A DNA stretch of 9,677 nucleotides from Dehalococcoidales bacterium. Its GTDB lineage: Bacteria; Chloroflexota; Dehalococcoidia; Dehalococcoidales; JAQTRN01. Location of the stretch: positions 1-9,677 of the forward strand of contig JAQTRN010000020.1 of assembly GCA_028711795.1 (NCBI GenBank). Reading direction: 5' to 3'. Both the position numbers and the translations under genes were made by a program. A model generated the notes under the pieces. That model saw nothing but the letters and a program-made list of their open reading frames with translations. It did not search any database and was not told where the DNA came from. Below, in pieces: positions 1-6,947 of the stretch. Within the stretch, counting starts at the first letter, position 1; the number at the start of each line of letters is the position of its first letter.

Positions 1-653
1 CCGCGCTGATATTTGCCGGTGAGAAAACCGCTGGCTAAAGGGCCCCAGGGGATGACGCCGATATCATTGGCCAGGCAACAGGGTACTTGCTCCCGCTCGA
101 TGTTGCGGTCAAGCATATGGTATCTTTCCTGCACCGCAATGAAGCTGCTTAGATTGTGCATTCTGGATGTCCATGCCGCTTCACTGAGTTGCCAGGCAGC
201 GAAGTTGGAGCAGGCAATGTAGCGTACTTTGCCTTGATGCACCAGATCGTTCAGGGTGCGTAGTGTCTCCTCAATCGGGGTCGCCGGGTCGTTGTGGTGT
301 AAATAGTAGAGGTCGATATAGTCGGTGTTGAGACGCCGGAGGCTGCCCTCGACCGCTTTCATGATGTAACTGCGTGAGCCACCCTGTTCCGCTGGCCCGA
401 CGCTGTTAGGATAACCAAACTTGGTGGCGATGACAACCTGGGTGCGCTTTCCTTTAACGGCTTTACCTACGATTTCCTCGGACCGTCCCTTGGAGTAACT
501 TTCAGCCGTATCGATGAGGTTGATTCCCGATTCAATCGCATGGTTGATAACACCGATTGATGTCAGTTCGTCCGCCCGGCTGCCAAAGTTATTGCAGCCA
601 AGCCCAATCTCTGAAACCTTAAGTCCTGATTTACCAAGCCTGCGGTATTCCAT
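1..653 (-). CDS. Aldo/keto reductase, partial (C-terminus beyond window)
   Basis: NAD(P)H-dependent oxidoreductase of the aldo/keto reductase (TIM-barrel) superfamily, probably cytosolic, reducing a carbonyl substrate that cannot be named. About 217 residues are visible of the roughly 310-340 usual for the family; the gene runs off the left edge. The N-terminus reads MEYRRLGKSGLKVSEIGLGC, typical of the Tas/YajO-like group. The catalytic tetrad is complete: Asp48 and Tyr53 in DTAESYSKGRSE, Lys78 in ATKFG, and His119 in LYYLHHND. Later blocks GKVRYIACSNF (about 141-151) and the IPWGPLASGFLTGKY block (about 201-215) match the conserved barrel strands and cofactor loop. The ATG is preceded by AGGAAGGAG at good spacing. 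It follows the radical SAM gene on the same strand after 151 bp but has its own promoter. No frameshift is seen in the visible part. Confidence 0.93.
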   Translation of the reverse strand, partial: MEYRRLGKSGLKVSEIGLGCNNFGSRADELTSIGVINHAIESGINLIDTAESYSKGRSEEIVGKAVKGKRTQVVIATKFGYPNSVGPAEQGGSRSYIMKAVEGSLRRLNTDYIDLYYLHHNDPATPIEETLRTLNDLVHQGKVRYIACSNFAAWQLSEAAWTSRMHNLSSFIAVQERYHMLDRNIEREQVPCCLANDIGVIPWGPLASGFLTGKYQR

Positions 654-702
654 GTACACTCCTTCCTCTATTGCTGCTTATTTCTGTGGGCGTATTGAAC
701 AG

Positions 703-731
703 ATTATAAGTCGGCCTCAAATATAAGGCAA
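703..731 (-). promoter_or_regulatory. Sigma70-type promoter for the aldo/keto reductase
   Basis: Reading the minus strand, TTGCCT (731-726) and TATAAT (708-703) are separated by 17 bp, a perfect -10 and 4/6 -35 match. Transcription would start near 696, giving a leader of about 43 nt before the ATG at 653. It lies between the radical SAM stop and the reductase start, so the reductase need not depend on read-through. Confidence 0.6.
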
Positions 732-804
732 CTCGCCGTGAGTGTGGTCAGCCCCGGATAATAGTGAGAAGTAGATTTCGTCCAGTGCTCGATGCCATGG
801 GAAG

Positions 805-2223
805 TCAGGCAATATTAGTACCGGACTTTTCGCAGCCGGCGACAGTTGCCGAATCGGGATTGTTGGCGGGTCCGAGCCAGTGGAGTTCGCTTGATTTAAT
901 GGTGGGCCTTGCCTCCCAGGTCTCGATTCTTCTCTTTGCGGCCAGATTCAGCGGGAGAATTATCCCAAGAGCCTGTAAGAGGCCGAGGCTGTGGACTGAG
1001 GAGACCATCCGCTCCAGTATCTCCTTCGTGCTGTAGAAACGCCTCACGACTTCGTCAGTCCCGGTCTGAAGTTCCTCCCGAGTCATCCCTCTGGGCTGGA
1101 AAACGACATGGAAGAAGTCGTAGTATCTCCAGTCTCTGGTAAGGATCCGGCCTTCTCTCTCCATTCGGTCGTACACCACGGTGCCGGGGAGAGGTGTGAG
1201 AACGGTGATCTGGGCTAGCTCGGTGTGACTTGCCTTGAGAAAATCCAGCGTCCGCTTAAAAACTTCTGGACCGTCTTCGTCAAAGCCGAAGATAATTCCG
1301 GCCTCGACAGCAATTCCAGCCCGGTGGAGGGTCTCTATCGCCCCACGATAGGTCTCCGCCGGGCAGAATCCCTTGCCTACTTTGTGCAGGCTCTCATCAG
1401 AGAGGGACTCAAGCCCCACGAACAGGCCTTTACAGCCACTTTCGACGGCTGCTTCCAGAAGTTCCGGGTCATGGGCGATGGTAAGCGCCGCCTGGCTATA
1501 CCAGTATCTATTGAGAGGTCTGAGACTAGAGAAGAGCTCCAGAGCATAAGCGCGGTCAGCAACCAGGTTGTCGTCAATGAAGAGTACCAACTTACCCGAG
1601 AGGTCTGCAATTTCACGGATGACTTCGGGTACCGGTCGGTGGCGATAGTTTGCTTGATAAAAGGAGGTGATGGAACAGAAGGCGCAACGATTGGGGCAGC
1701 CCCGGGAGGTCTGGACGCTGTTGCGGGTGAAATATTCGCTGGTGTCGAGAAGGTCTCGGCGCGGAAGATTGAGACCCCGCAGACTAGTGTGTGGGTCGCT
1801 CCGGTAGACCCGTTTCAAGTCGCCAGTCTCTATGTCCCGGAGCATCTGGGGCCACGACGGCTCGGCGTCGCCCACGCACACCGCGTCACAGTGCTTCAAG
1901 GCTTCTTCTGGCAGGAAGGTCGGATGAAAGCCGCCTGCCAGTACCGGAATCTTCCGTTGGCGAAATTCCCGTGCAATTTCGTAGGCGCGCGGCGCTCCCG
2001 CTGTCATAAAGGAGAGCCCAACACAGGTTGGTTTCGAAGAGAAATCTATGGGGCTAACATACTCATCCACAATTCTCACTTCCCAGTCGCTTGGAGTTGC
2101 CGCGGCAACCGTCAGCAGACTGAGACGTGTATGCCGGAAGAACCGCGAGACGATCGGCTTGCCACCGGGTTTTACCCGGCAACTTTCAGGAGCGGGGCAG
2201 ATAAGCAGTACTTCTTTTTTCAT
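805..2223 (-). CDS. B12-binding-type radical SAM protein
   Basis: Radical SAM enzyme of the cobalamin-binding subgroup, 472 residues from the chosen start. The N-terminal ~140 residues form a Rossmann-like B12-binding domain: MKKEVLLICPAPES, then VGLSFMTAGAPRAYEIA and the block around PVLAGGFHPTFLPEEA and VCVGDAEPSW. The DxHxxG base-off cobalamin motif is not visible, as in many relatives, so cobalamin binding itself is inferred. The radical SAM core follows, with the [4Fe-4S] ligands in SRGCPNRCAFC (Cys176, Cys180, Cys183), then LVLFIDDNL, GLFVGLESLSDESL and AGIIFGFDED typical of the Elp3-like barrel. The C-terminal region has HVVFQPRGMTREELQ, common in this group. The frame is open upstream to 2283, but those 20 residues look non-conserved and a -10/-35 pair lies within them, so the ATG at 2223 is preferred; it lacks a clear Shine-Dalgarno. 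Substrate unknown: relatives act in lipid, hopanoid, methyl transfer and peptide chemistry. Confidence 0.9.
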   Translation of the reverse strand: MKKEVLLICPAPESCRVKPGGKPIVSRFFRHTRLSLLTVAAATPSDWEVRIVDEYVSPIDFSSKPTCVGLSFMTAGAPRAYEIAREFRQRKIPVLAGGFHPTFLPEEALKHCDAVCVGDAEPSWPQMLRDIETGDLKRVYRSDPHTSLRGLNLPRRDLLDTSEYFTRNSVQTSRGCPNRCAFCSITSFYQANYRHRPVPEVIREIADLSGKLVLFIDDNLVADRAYALELFSSLRPLNRYWYSQAALTIAHDPELLEAAVESGCKGLFVGLESLSDESLHKVGKGFCPAETYRGAIETLHRAGIAVEAGIIFGFDEDGPEVFKRTLDFLKASHTELAQITVLTPLPGTVVYDRMEREGRILTRDWRYYDFFHVVFQPRGMTREELQTGTDEVVRRFYSTKEILERMVSSVHSLGLLQALGIILPLNLAAKRRIETWEARPTIKSSELHWLGPANNPDSATVAGCEKSGTNIA

Positions 2224-2242
2224 CGCGGTCTCGCTAATAGGG

Positions 2243-2271
2243 AGTGTACACCCTGGTATGGTTAAGGGCAA
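2243..2271 (-). promoter_or_regulatory. Possible promoter of the radical SAM gene
   Basis: On the minus strand TTGCCC (2271-2266) and TACACT (2248-2243) stand 17 bp apart, each matching 4 of 6 consensus bases. A start near 2236 would leave a leader of about a dozen bases, consistent with the absence of a recognisable ribosome site before the ATG at 2223. The match is modest and a promoter further upstream is possible. Confidence 0.3.
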
Positions 2272-2399
2272 GCAACTGCCCATTTTGGGTGTGTCAGGCA
2301 GGTCTAATAACCAGCATATCTAATTACTATCATGGTTTGCTAACTGGTTTTTCTGATCTGGTCATTGACACTAAGATAATTTAATTTTCTCACCCCATA

Positions 2400-2408
2400 T
2401 GCTATACT
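2400..2408 (+). promoter_or_regulatory. Candidate extended -10 promoter of the AOR gene
   Basis: TGCTATACT has the TGn extension plus a 5/6 match to TATAAT. There is no good -35 at 16-18 bp upstream (TTAATT at best), which extended -10 promoters tolerate. Transcription from about 2414 would give a long leader of around 154 nt before the AOR start. That leader contains the perfect palindrome GTCAGCTGAC (2451-2460). Confidence 0.4.
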
Positions 2409-2450
2409 ACCCCAACAGATACCGAAATCTCTTCGAGCGTTTTGTCTTAA

Positions 2451-2460
2451 GTCAGCTGAC
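2451..2460. repeat. Perfect 10-bp palindrome in the AOR leader
   Basis: GTCAGCTGAC is a perfect palindrome located about 40 bp downstream of the candidate AOR -10 and 108 bp before the AOR start codon. It could be a dimeric repressor site or part of an RNA fold; the related CTGAC at 2511-2515 offers an alternative pairing partner for GTCAG. Function is not demonstrated. Confidence 0.35.
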
Positions 2461-2567
2461 AATGGCAAGACGGCTGGGGGGATTCTAATGAAAGGTTAAA
2501 TGGCTGCTGTCTGACAACTTCGGGTTGACTTTGCCCAATACATTATATTTAAGTGAGGAGGATTGAC

Positions 2568-4439
2568 ATGGTTTCAGGTTACAATGGTAAGCTCCTGCGG
2601 GTGAATCTTACTGACCGGAAAATATCAGTGGACAATCCCGACGAGGACTTCTGCCGCAAATACATCGGCGGGGCGGGCTTCTCCACCTATTTTATGATGA
2701 AGGAGATCAAACCCGGTATTGACCCCTTCAGCCCGGAGAACAAAATGTTCTTCATGGCCGGCCCGTGCACCGGCTATCCGTTCTCAGGCAGTGGCCGTCA
2801 TTCTATCGGCTGTAAATCCCCGGAAACCTTCGGCTACGCTAAATCGGAATCAGGCGGGTTCTGGGGAGCTGAACTGCGCCATGCTGGTTTTGACGGTATC
2901 ATCGTCGAAGGTAGGGCTGATAAGCCAGTCTATCTTTGGGTACATGATGGGGAGGCTGAGATTAAGGATGCCTCCCATTTATGGGGTAAGACCACTAAGG
3001 AGACACAGGAGACAATCCGCAATGAGATTGGTGACCAGCGTATTCGTATGGTCATGATCGGGCCAGGTGGGGAGAACATGGTACGGTTCGCCTGCGTTAT
3101 TAATGATCTTAAGGAGGCGGCGGGCCGCGGTGGAACTGGCGCAATCATGGGCTCGAAGAATTTGAAAGCGATCGCTACCAGAGGGAAAGGTGGACCTCAA
3201 GCCGCTAAGCCTGAGTATTTTGGTGAACTTCGCAATTTCTTACAGGACAACCAGCCATTGTGGCAGTCATTTAAGGACTATGGCACCGGCGCACCCGCCA
3301 TGATGGCATCCATGATACCGGTAGGAAACATGCCCATCAGGAACTTCCGCGATGGTGATTTCCCGGTAGCCAAGATAGATGGCGGTACGCTTAAGAGTAC
3401 CATCGGGATCGGGATGGATGGCTGTTATGCCTGCGTCCTTCGCTGCAAGAAAGTGGTCAAGGTAGATGAACCCAATCTCCAAGTTGACCCCGAGTACGGC
3501 GGGCCTGAATATGAGACTCTGGCATCCATGGGCTCGACCTGTGGTGTCGAGGACCTCAGGTATATTTCTAAAGCCAATGAACTCTGCGGCGCTTACTCGT
3601 TGGATACTATCGCCTGTGGTGTCACCGTAGCCTTCGCCATGGAGTTGTACGAAAATGGTATCATCACGCGGGGTGATACGGGCGGCATTGACCTCCGCTT
3701 TGGTGACGGTGAAGCCATGGTTCAAGTCATTGATATGATCGCCCGGCGCAAAGGGATCGGTAATATACTGGCCGAGGGGACTAAGCTTGCCGCAGAAAAG
3801 ATTGGACTAAACGCCGAGCAGTTTGCCATGAACGTTAAGGGAGTGGAAGTTCCCATGCACGATCCTCGAGCCAAATTCGCACTCGGCGTTGGCTATGCCA
3901 TTAACCCGCATGGTGCCGACCACTGTATGAATATGCATGATACGGCATTCTCCGCTGTGAACCCGGCTCTGTTACGCTTCCGTCCGTTGGGTTTTTGGGA
4001 GCCTGTCCCGACCTATGAGATCACTCCAAAGAAGATGGAACTATTCCGCTATACACAAGGCCTGAGTTGCCTTTGCGACCATCTGGTTGTCTGCCAATTC
4101 CCCCCATACAACCTGAACCAGTATGAGGGTATGCTGAGGGCGGCTACCGGCTGGGACACGAGCCTGGTTGAGATGTTTAAGGTGACTCAAAGGACACTGA
4201 CCCTAGCGAGAATGTATAATTTGCGCGAAGGACACAGTGCCGCCGATGACAAGCTACCCAAGAGATTCTTCCAGCAACATGTCGGTGGGCCTTCCGCCAA
4301 TACCCCACCCTACAAAGAGGAAGAAGTCAAGAAAGGCATAAGATACTACTACCGGATCATGGGTTGGGATGAAGATGGCGTTCCCACGCCCGAGACTCTT
4401 GACATCCTGGATATTTCATGGGCAGCTAACCCTGCATAA
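2568..4439 (+). CDS. Tungsten-type aldehyde:ferredoxin oxidoreductase family protein
   Basis: Member of the AOR family, cytosolic enzymes that carry a bis-pterin tungsten (or molybdenum) site and a [4Fe-4S] cluster and oxidise aldehydes to acids with ferredoxin as acceptor. It has 623 residues, full length for the family. The N-terminal pterin-binding domain begins GYNGKLLRVNLTD; GRGGTGAIMGSKNLKAI (about 186-202) is the signature pterin loop. Cluster ligands are visible as CYACVLRC (Cys286, Cys289, Cys293) plus a distant Cys509 in DHLVVC, matching the DxxGLC-type position of Pyrococcus AOR. GPEYETLASMGSTCG (about 312-326) and NPHGADH (about 446-452) supply the acidic and His residues expected near the active site. 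The frame opens at GTG 2553, but AGGAGG at 2556-2561 sits 6 bp before ATG 2568, which is therefore the start. It stands alone: no ferredoxin-like subunit or MoaD/ThiS-like gene is adjacent. The actual substrate cannot be read from sequence. Confidence 0.93.
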   Translation: MVSGYNGKLLRVNLTDRKISVDNPDEDFCRKYIGGAGFSTYFMMKEIKPGIDPFSPENKMFFMAGPCTGYPFSGSGRHSIGCKSPETFGYAKSESGGFWGAELRHAGFDGIIVEGRADKPVYLWVHDGEAEIKDASHLWGKTTKETQETIRNEIGDQRIRMVMIGPGGENMVRFACVINDLKEAAGRGGTGAIMGSKNLKAIATRGKGGPQAAKPEYFGELRNFLQDNQPLWQSFKDYGTGAPAMMASMIPVGNMPIRNFRDGDFPVAKIDGGTLKSTIGIGMDGCYACVLRCKKVVKVDEPNLQVDPEYGGPEYETLASMGSTCGVEDLRYISKANELCGAYSLDTIACGVTVAFAMELYENGIITRGDTGGIDLRFGDGEAMVQVIDMIARRKGIGNILAEGTKLAAEKIGLNAEQFAMNVKGVEVPMHDPRAKFALGVGYAINPHGADHCMNMHDTAFSAVNPALLRFRPLGFWEPVPTYEITPKKMELFRYTQGLSCLCDHLVVCQFPPYNLNQYEGMLRAATGWDTSLVEMFKVTQRTLTLARMYNLREGHSAADDKLPKRFFQQHVGGPSANTPPYKEEEVKKGIRYYYRIMGWDEDGVPTPETLDILDISWAANPA

Positions 4440-4795
4440 TCACTCGACTTCGCTTACTGTGAGATGGTGACTGGGCAGCCGTAATGCGGTGTAAACTGGC
4501 GGTTTCGTGGTGGTGCGGCGCTCTGAAGTCTGCACTTCAGAGCGCCGCGTGCTATCATTAGAACTCATTCCCTGGCTCTCGTCGGCCAGTGTTACTCTCG
4601 TGGAAATGTCATGAAAATTCGTGCCAGAATTGGCTAGCTTATTCGCAGGGATTATTGCGGTTTCGGGGGGGGGTTAACGCTCCTTTTCCCGGTCCCAGCA
4701 ATTCCAAAAACTTAGCTTCACCTATTCCACTGCCCCGGCCTAACGTCTGGTACCTCAAATTGACTATTGGGTGCTATATTTCCCCACCCGCTTCC
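4440..4795. other. Gene-free convergent interval with hairpin and G tract
   Basis: This 356-bp stretch lies between the converging AOR and small membrane-protein genes. It contains the perfect hairpin at 4515-4548 and a run of nine G at 4665-4673. An open frame of 78 codons from 4589 shows no family resemblance, no credible ribosome site and a composition typical of chance, so no gene is called here. Confidence 0.6.
4515..4548. terminator. Perfect 15-bp stem hairpin after the AOR gene
   Basis: GCGGCGCTCTGAAGT (4515-4529) and ACTTCAGAGCGCCGC (4534-4548) are exact reverse complements around a CTGC loop; two G-U wobbles could extend the base. It lies 75 bp after the AOR stop and between two converging genes, a usual place for a transcription barrier or 3'-end-protecting structure. 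It has no U-tract on either strand, so it is not a textbook intrinsic terminator and could instead be one copy of a dispersed palindromic repeat. Confidence 0.5.
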
Positions 4796-5236
4796 TTATT
4801 TGTTGATCTTCGGATGACTCCATAGGTTGGCGATTATCTGGATAATGAAAAGACCGAGCATAATTAGTCCCCATACCAAAGAAGTTTTCCACGACATCAC
4901 CACAAATCCATAATTCATCGCGTAATAGAGACCCAGGTAGGGAACTCCCCACTTCCAGTGTTTCCTCAAATTTTCGCGGAAATTGATTTTTAAGACGTAG
5001 TCATACAGCCATTCTAAGAGTAAAAAGGCCAGGAAGATCCCTAGAAAGATGCTATATCGGGCTGTCTTCTGTTCTTGTACGACCAAGAAGATACAGTATG
5101 CAGCAGGAATCGCCAACAGCAAATACGCCCATCCAATTCGCTGCAGGATGGCTAATCTGTTCTTCCGAATCAGGAAAACGAATATCAGAAAGATGCTGTT
5201 CACTATGCCGAGGATAAAGAAATACACTTCTAACAT
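4796..5236 (-). CDS. Small multi-pass membrane protein, function unknown
   Basis: Predicted integral membrane protein of 146 residues, highly hydrophobic, with about five membrane segments: near 4-22 (VYFFILGIVNSIFLIFVFLI), 31-50 (GWAYLLLAIPAAYCIFLVV), 57-78 (IFLGIFLAFLLLEWLYDYV), 97-114 (VPYLGLYYAMNYGFVVM) and 118-137 (LVWGLIMLGLFIIQIIANL). The short loops are basic (RKNR, KINFRENLRKHWKW), which suggests they face the cytoplasm. I recognise it only as resembling small uncharacterised membrane proteins of anaerobic bacteria; no catalytic motif is visible. The frame is open to 5281, but AAGGAGG lies 9 bp before the ATG at 5236, and the longer form would overlap the upstream amidohydrolase, so the shorter start is chosen. 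It sits 37 bp downstream of the amidohydrolase on the same strand and is probably co-transcribed with it. Confidence 0.82.
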   Translation of the reverse strand: MLEVYFFILGIVNSIFLIFVFLIRKNRLAILQRIGWAYLLLAIPAAYCIFLVVQEQKTARYSIFLGIFLAFLLLEWLYDYVLKINFRENLRKHWKWGVPYLGLYYAMNYGFVVMSWKTSLVWGLIMLGLFIIQIIANLWSHPKINK

Positions 5237-5273
5237 CTCGGATCGCCTCCTTAAATGAGTAGACGGTAGAGCA

Positions 5274-6503
5274 TCAGGCACTTATTCTATTGACTAGAAT
5301 CACTCCGTCCTTAATAACCAGCCTGATTTCTCTCGTATTTCTAATATTCTTTACCGGGTCGCCGGAAACGGCAATCAGATCAGCGATCTTCCCCGGTTCG
5401 ATTGTCCCAAGCTCACTTGCCTTTCCCAGGTTATCTGCGGCGTTTTTTGTTCCAGCCGTTATGGCTTCCAGCGGGCTTATACCTGCTTCCACCATCAGTT
5501 CCAGTTCTTTATGAAGACCTTTGCCGATGACCACCCCCGGAGTCCCGGAATCCGTCCCCGCAGCTATGTTAACCCCTGCACCATGCAACTTTTTGAAAGT
5601 CTTCTTTAAACCGGAGAAGACATCAGGATATGTATCCTTATAAGCCCAGGCTATAGCCAGGGTCGGCACAAAGCAGGTCCCTTTATCCAGCATTATCTTA
5701 ATCACGTCTTCATTGAATTCGGACGGATGTGCCCCGGGTAATATCCCATGCTCAATGCTGTCAGCCCCGGCTTTTACGGCATCCATAGTTTCTTTCATAC
5801 TTCCTGTATGAACCATTAATCTAAGGTTGTGTTGATGGGCTTCATCCGCCAGCGTTTCCAGTACATTAAGGGATAGCCTGGGGACTGTGTGAGTGATATC
5901 CATGGGGTCGATATCGGAGTATATGGCCTTAATACAATCGACTCCACCCTCAAAAAGCCTTCTGACTTCTTCCCGGCCGCTGTTAACGTCAGCAATCTGT
6001 CTTACTGCATTTTCAATAATATAGCGGTTGCCTTTGTAAATGGTGCCGGCGGGATGCCCTCCCGGCGCAGTAATGGTCGGTCCCGGGGCGAATATTCGTG
6101 GTCCTGGAAGCTTGCCGGCGGCAATCTTATCACGAAGCCTGAGGATATGGGGATAAAGGTCGCCGGCGCTTCTTATGGTGGTTACTCCGTTTTCAATGGC
6201 TAAACGCCTCCGGTGAGCATAATTGCGTATGTAGTCCAGGGAGAACGAGGCCATATCCATAAACGATACTTTACCGATGGCTTTTCCGGGTTGGTCTACA
6301 GTAAGCCCACCAAGGTGAAGGTGGCAATCGATGAGCCCCGGCATAACGATACAGCCCATCAGGTCAATCACCTGCGTTTTCCCCGGATTTGTATTTCCCG
6401 GTCCGACGCTTTCAATACGTTTGCCATCAATGATGATAGTCATTTTATCGATTGGGTCATGACCGGTACCGTCAATTAGTCTTAAGTTCGTAAGAGCTAA
6501 CAC
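5274..6503 (-). CDS. Metal-dependent amidohydrolase (imidazolonepropionase/prolidase-like)
   Basis: Amidohydrolase-superfamily enzyme of 409 residues, likely cytosolic, hydrolysing an amide, peptide or cyclic C-N bond at a binuclear metal centre. The frame starts LALTNLRLIDGTGHDPIDK and has the small beta-sandwich at both ends (closing with EPGKIADLIAVSGDPVKNI). Metal and catalytic residues are all visible: His61 and His63 in GLIDCHLHLGG, Lys192 in CIKA (candidate carboxylated lysine), His232 in LMVHTGS, His252 in SIEHGI and Asp318 in AAGTDSGTP. This set matches the subgroup often annotated imidazolonepropionase-like or Xaa-Pro dipeptidase; no histidine-degradation genes are nearby, so a HutI role is not supported. 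Start is GTG at 6503 with AAGGAG seven bases upstream. It leads a two-gene unit with the small membrane protein. No signal peptide is seen. Confidence 0.9.
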   Translation of the reverse strand: MLALTNLRLIDGTGHDPIDKMTIIIDGKRIESVGPGNTNPGKTQVIDLMGCIVMPGLIDCHLHLGGLTVDQPGKAIGKVSFMDMASFSLDYIRNYAHRRRLAIENGVTTIRSAGDLYPHILRLRDKIAAGKLPGPRIFAPGPTITAPGGHPAGTIYKGNRYIIENAVRQIADVNSGREEVRRLFEGGVDCIKAIYSDIDPMDITHTVPRLSLNVLETLADEAHQHNLRLMVHTGSMKETMDAVKAGADSIEHGILPGAHPSEFNEDVIKIMLDKGTCFVPTLAIAWAYKDTYPDVFSGLKKTFKKLHGAGVNIAAGTDSGTPGVVIGKGLHKELELMVEAGISPLEAITAGTKNAADNLGKASELGTIEPGKIADLIAVSGDPVKNIRNTREIRLVIKDGVILVNRISA

Positions 6504-6554
6504 CCTGGTTCTCCTTTACGAGTTTTGCTAGCAATATCGGTTTCTTGTACCGCA

Positions 6555-6583
6555 ATTCTATTCTAGCTAAGCTGGCATATCAA
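6555..6583 (-). promoter_or_regulatory. Sigma70-type promoter of the amidohydrolase unit
   Basis: On the minus strand TTGATA (6583-6578) and TAGAAT (6560-6555) are separated by exactly 17 bp, each a 5/6 match to consensus. The start would fall near 6548, about 45 nt before the GTG at 6503. This is one of the two best promoter matches in the window. Confidence 0.6.
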
Positions 6584-6859
6584 GAAGAGCAGTAGCGGAT
6601 ACCAGCATCGAGAAACTAGGGGACCTGAGTACTAAAGCAGTTCATCCCGGGCATGGCCGCTGGCTCCCCTGGAGAGAATTCGTGAAAAACTAACGTTAAG
6701 TTAGGCGAGAATGATGCTAAAATCACTCTCAGATGAAGAGACATCAGCATCAAATAGATGATATGCTGACCCATTGCCGACTCCAGTGAATCATAAGACA
6801 TTCCAACGGGTACTTCAAATACCCGCCCTGAGCCTCTGTGGTTGCATACCTCTCAGGTA
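6584..6859. other. Gene-free interval upstream of the PadR operon
   Basis: No supportable gene lies here. A 61-codon open frame on the minus strand (6616-6801) has no ribosome site and no recognisable protein. Two short inverted repeats are present: CGGGTA/TACCCG (6807-6812 and 6820-6825) and CCTGAG/CTCAGG (6827-6832 and 6852-6857). The second ends just before the padR -35 box and could be an additional protein site. Confidence 0.45.
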
Positions 6860-6888
6860 TTGACAGCCGATTTCGAGTACTATAATAT
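6860..6888 (+). promoter_or_regulatory. Promoter of the PadR-DUF2812 operon
   Basis: A perfect TTGACA (6860-6865) is followed by TATAATAT (6881-6888). TATAAT itself lies at a short 15-bp spacing, while TAATAT (6883-6888) gives the ideal 17 bp. Either reading puts the start inside the repeated TATATCGGTA elements, so a bound regulator would block initiation. Confidence 0.65.
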
Positions 6889-6919
6889 ATCGGTAGATGA
6901 TATACCGTATATCGGTATA
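6886..6919. promoter_or_regulatory. Putative PadR operator: alternating TATATCGGTA/TATACCG half-sites
   Basis: TATATCGGTA occurs twice as an exact direct repeat (6886-6895 and 6908-6917), offset by 22 bp. Between them lies the inverted element TATACCG (6901-6907), which forms a perfect inverted repeat with CGGTATA (6913-6919) around TATAT, and a second one with CGGTA at 6891-6895. The array overlaps the end of the -10 box and the predicted start site. Binding by the PadR protein encoded immediately downstream is the natural inference, since PadR repressors commonly autoregulate through palindromes in their own promoter. Confidence 0.6.
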
Positions 6920-6947
6920 ACGTCACACGATATCTTGGGTGGTATTT

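Noticed and set aside
1225..2265. Long open frame of 346 codons on the plus strand
   Set aside because: It lies wholly antisense to the radical SAM gene, whose motifs are unmistakable; the translation has no recognisable domain and no good ribosome site. It is an open-frame shadow caused by codon use.
2365..2370. Perfect TTGACA as a -35 box for the AOR gene
   Set aside because: At 17 bp downstream the sequence is TCTCAC, which is not a -10 box; the nearest good -10 (2403-2408) is 32 bp away.
2488..2514. Two tiny reading frames (MKG and MAAV) in the AOR leader, overlapping as TAAATG
   Set aside because: A G-rich stretch precedes the first, but frames of three and four codons arise readily by chance and no regulatory-codon pattern is seen.
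2525..2549. TTGACT with TATATT as an AOR promoter
   Set aside because: The spacing is only 13 bp and the start would fall on the ribosome binding site.
2400..2567. Molybdenum/tungsten cofactor riboswitch before the AOR gene
   Set aside because: The length of the leader invited the idea, but I could not match the conserved core of the Moco RNA motif; a covariance-model search would be decisive.
3267..3725. 152-codon frame on the minus strand
   Set aside because: It is antisense within the AOR gene, with no protein family resemblance.
4589..4825. 78-codon frame on the plus strand
   Set aside because: It spans the nine-G tract and runs into the end of the minus-strand membrane protein gene; composition and lack of a ribosome site point to chance.
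6616..6801. 61-codon frame on the minus strand
   Set aside because: No ribosome site, no family resemblance, and it contains no conserved-looking block.
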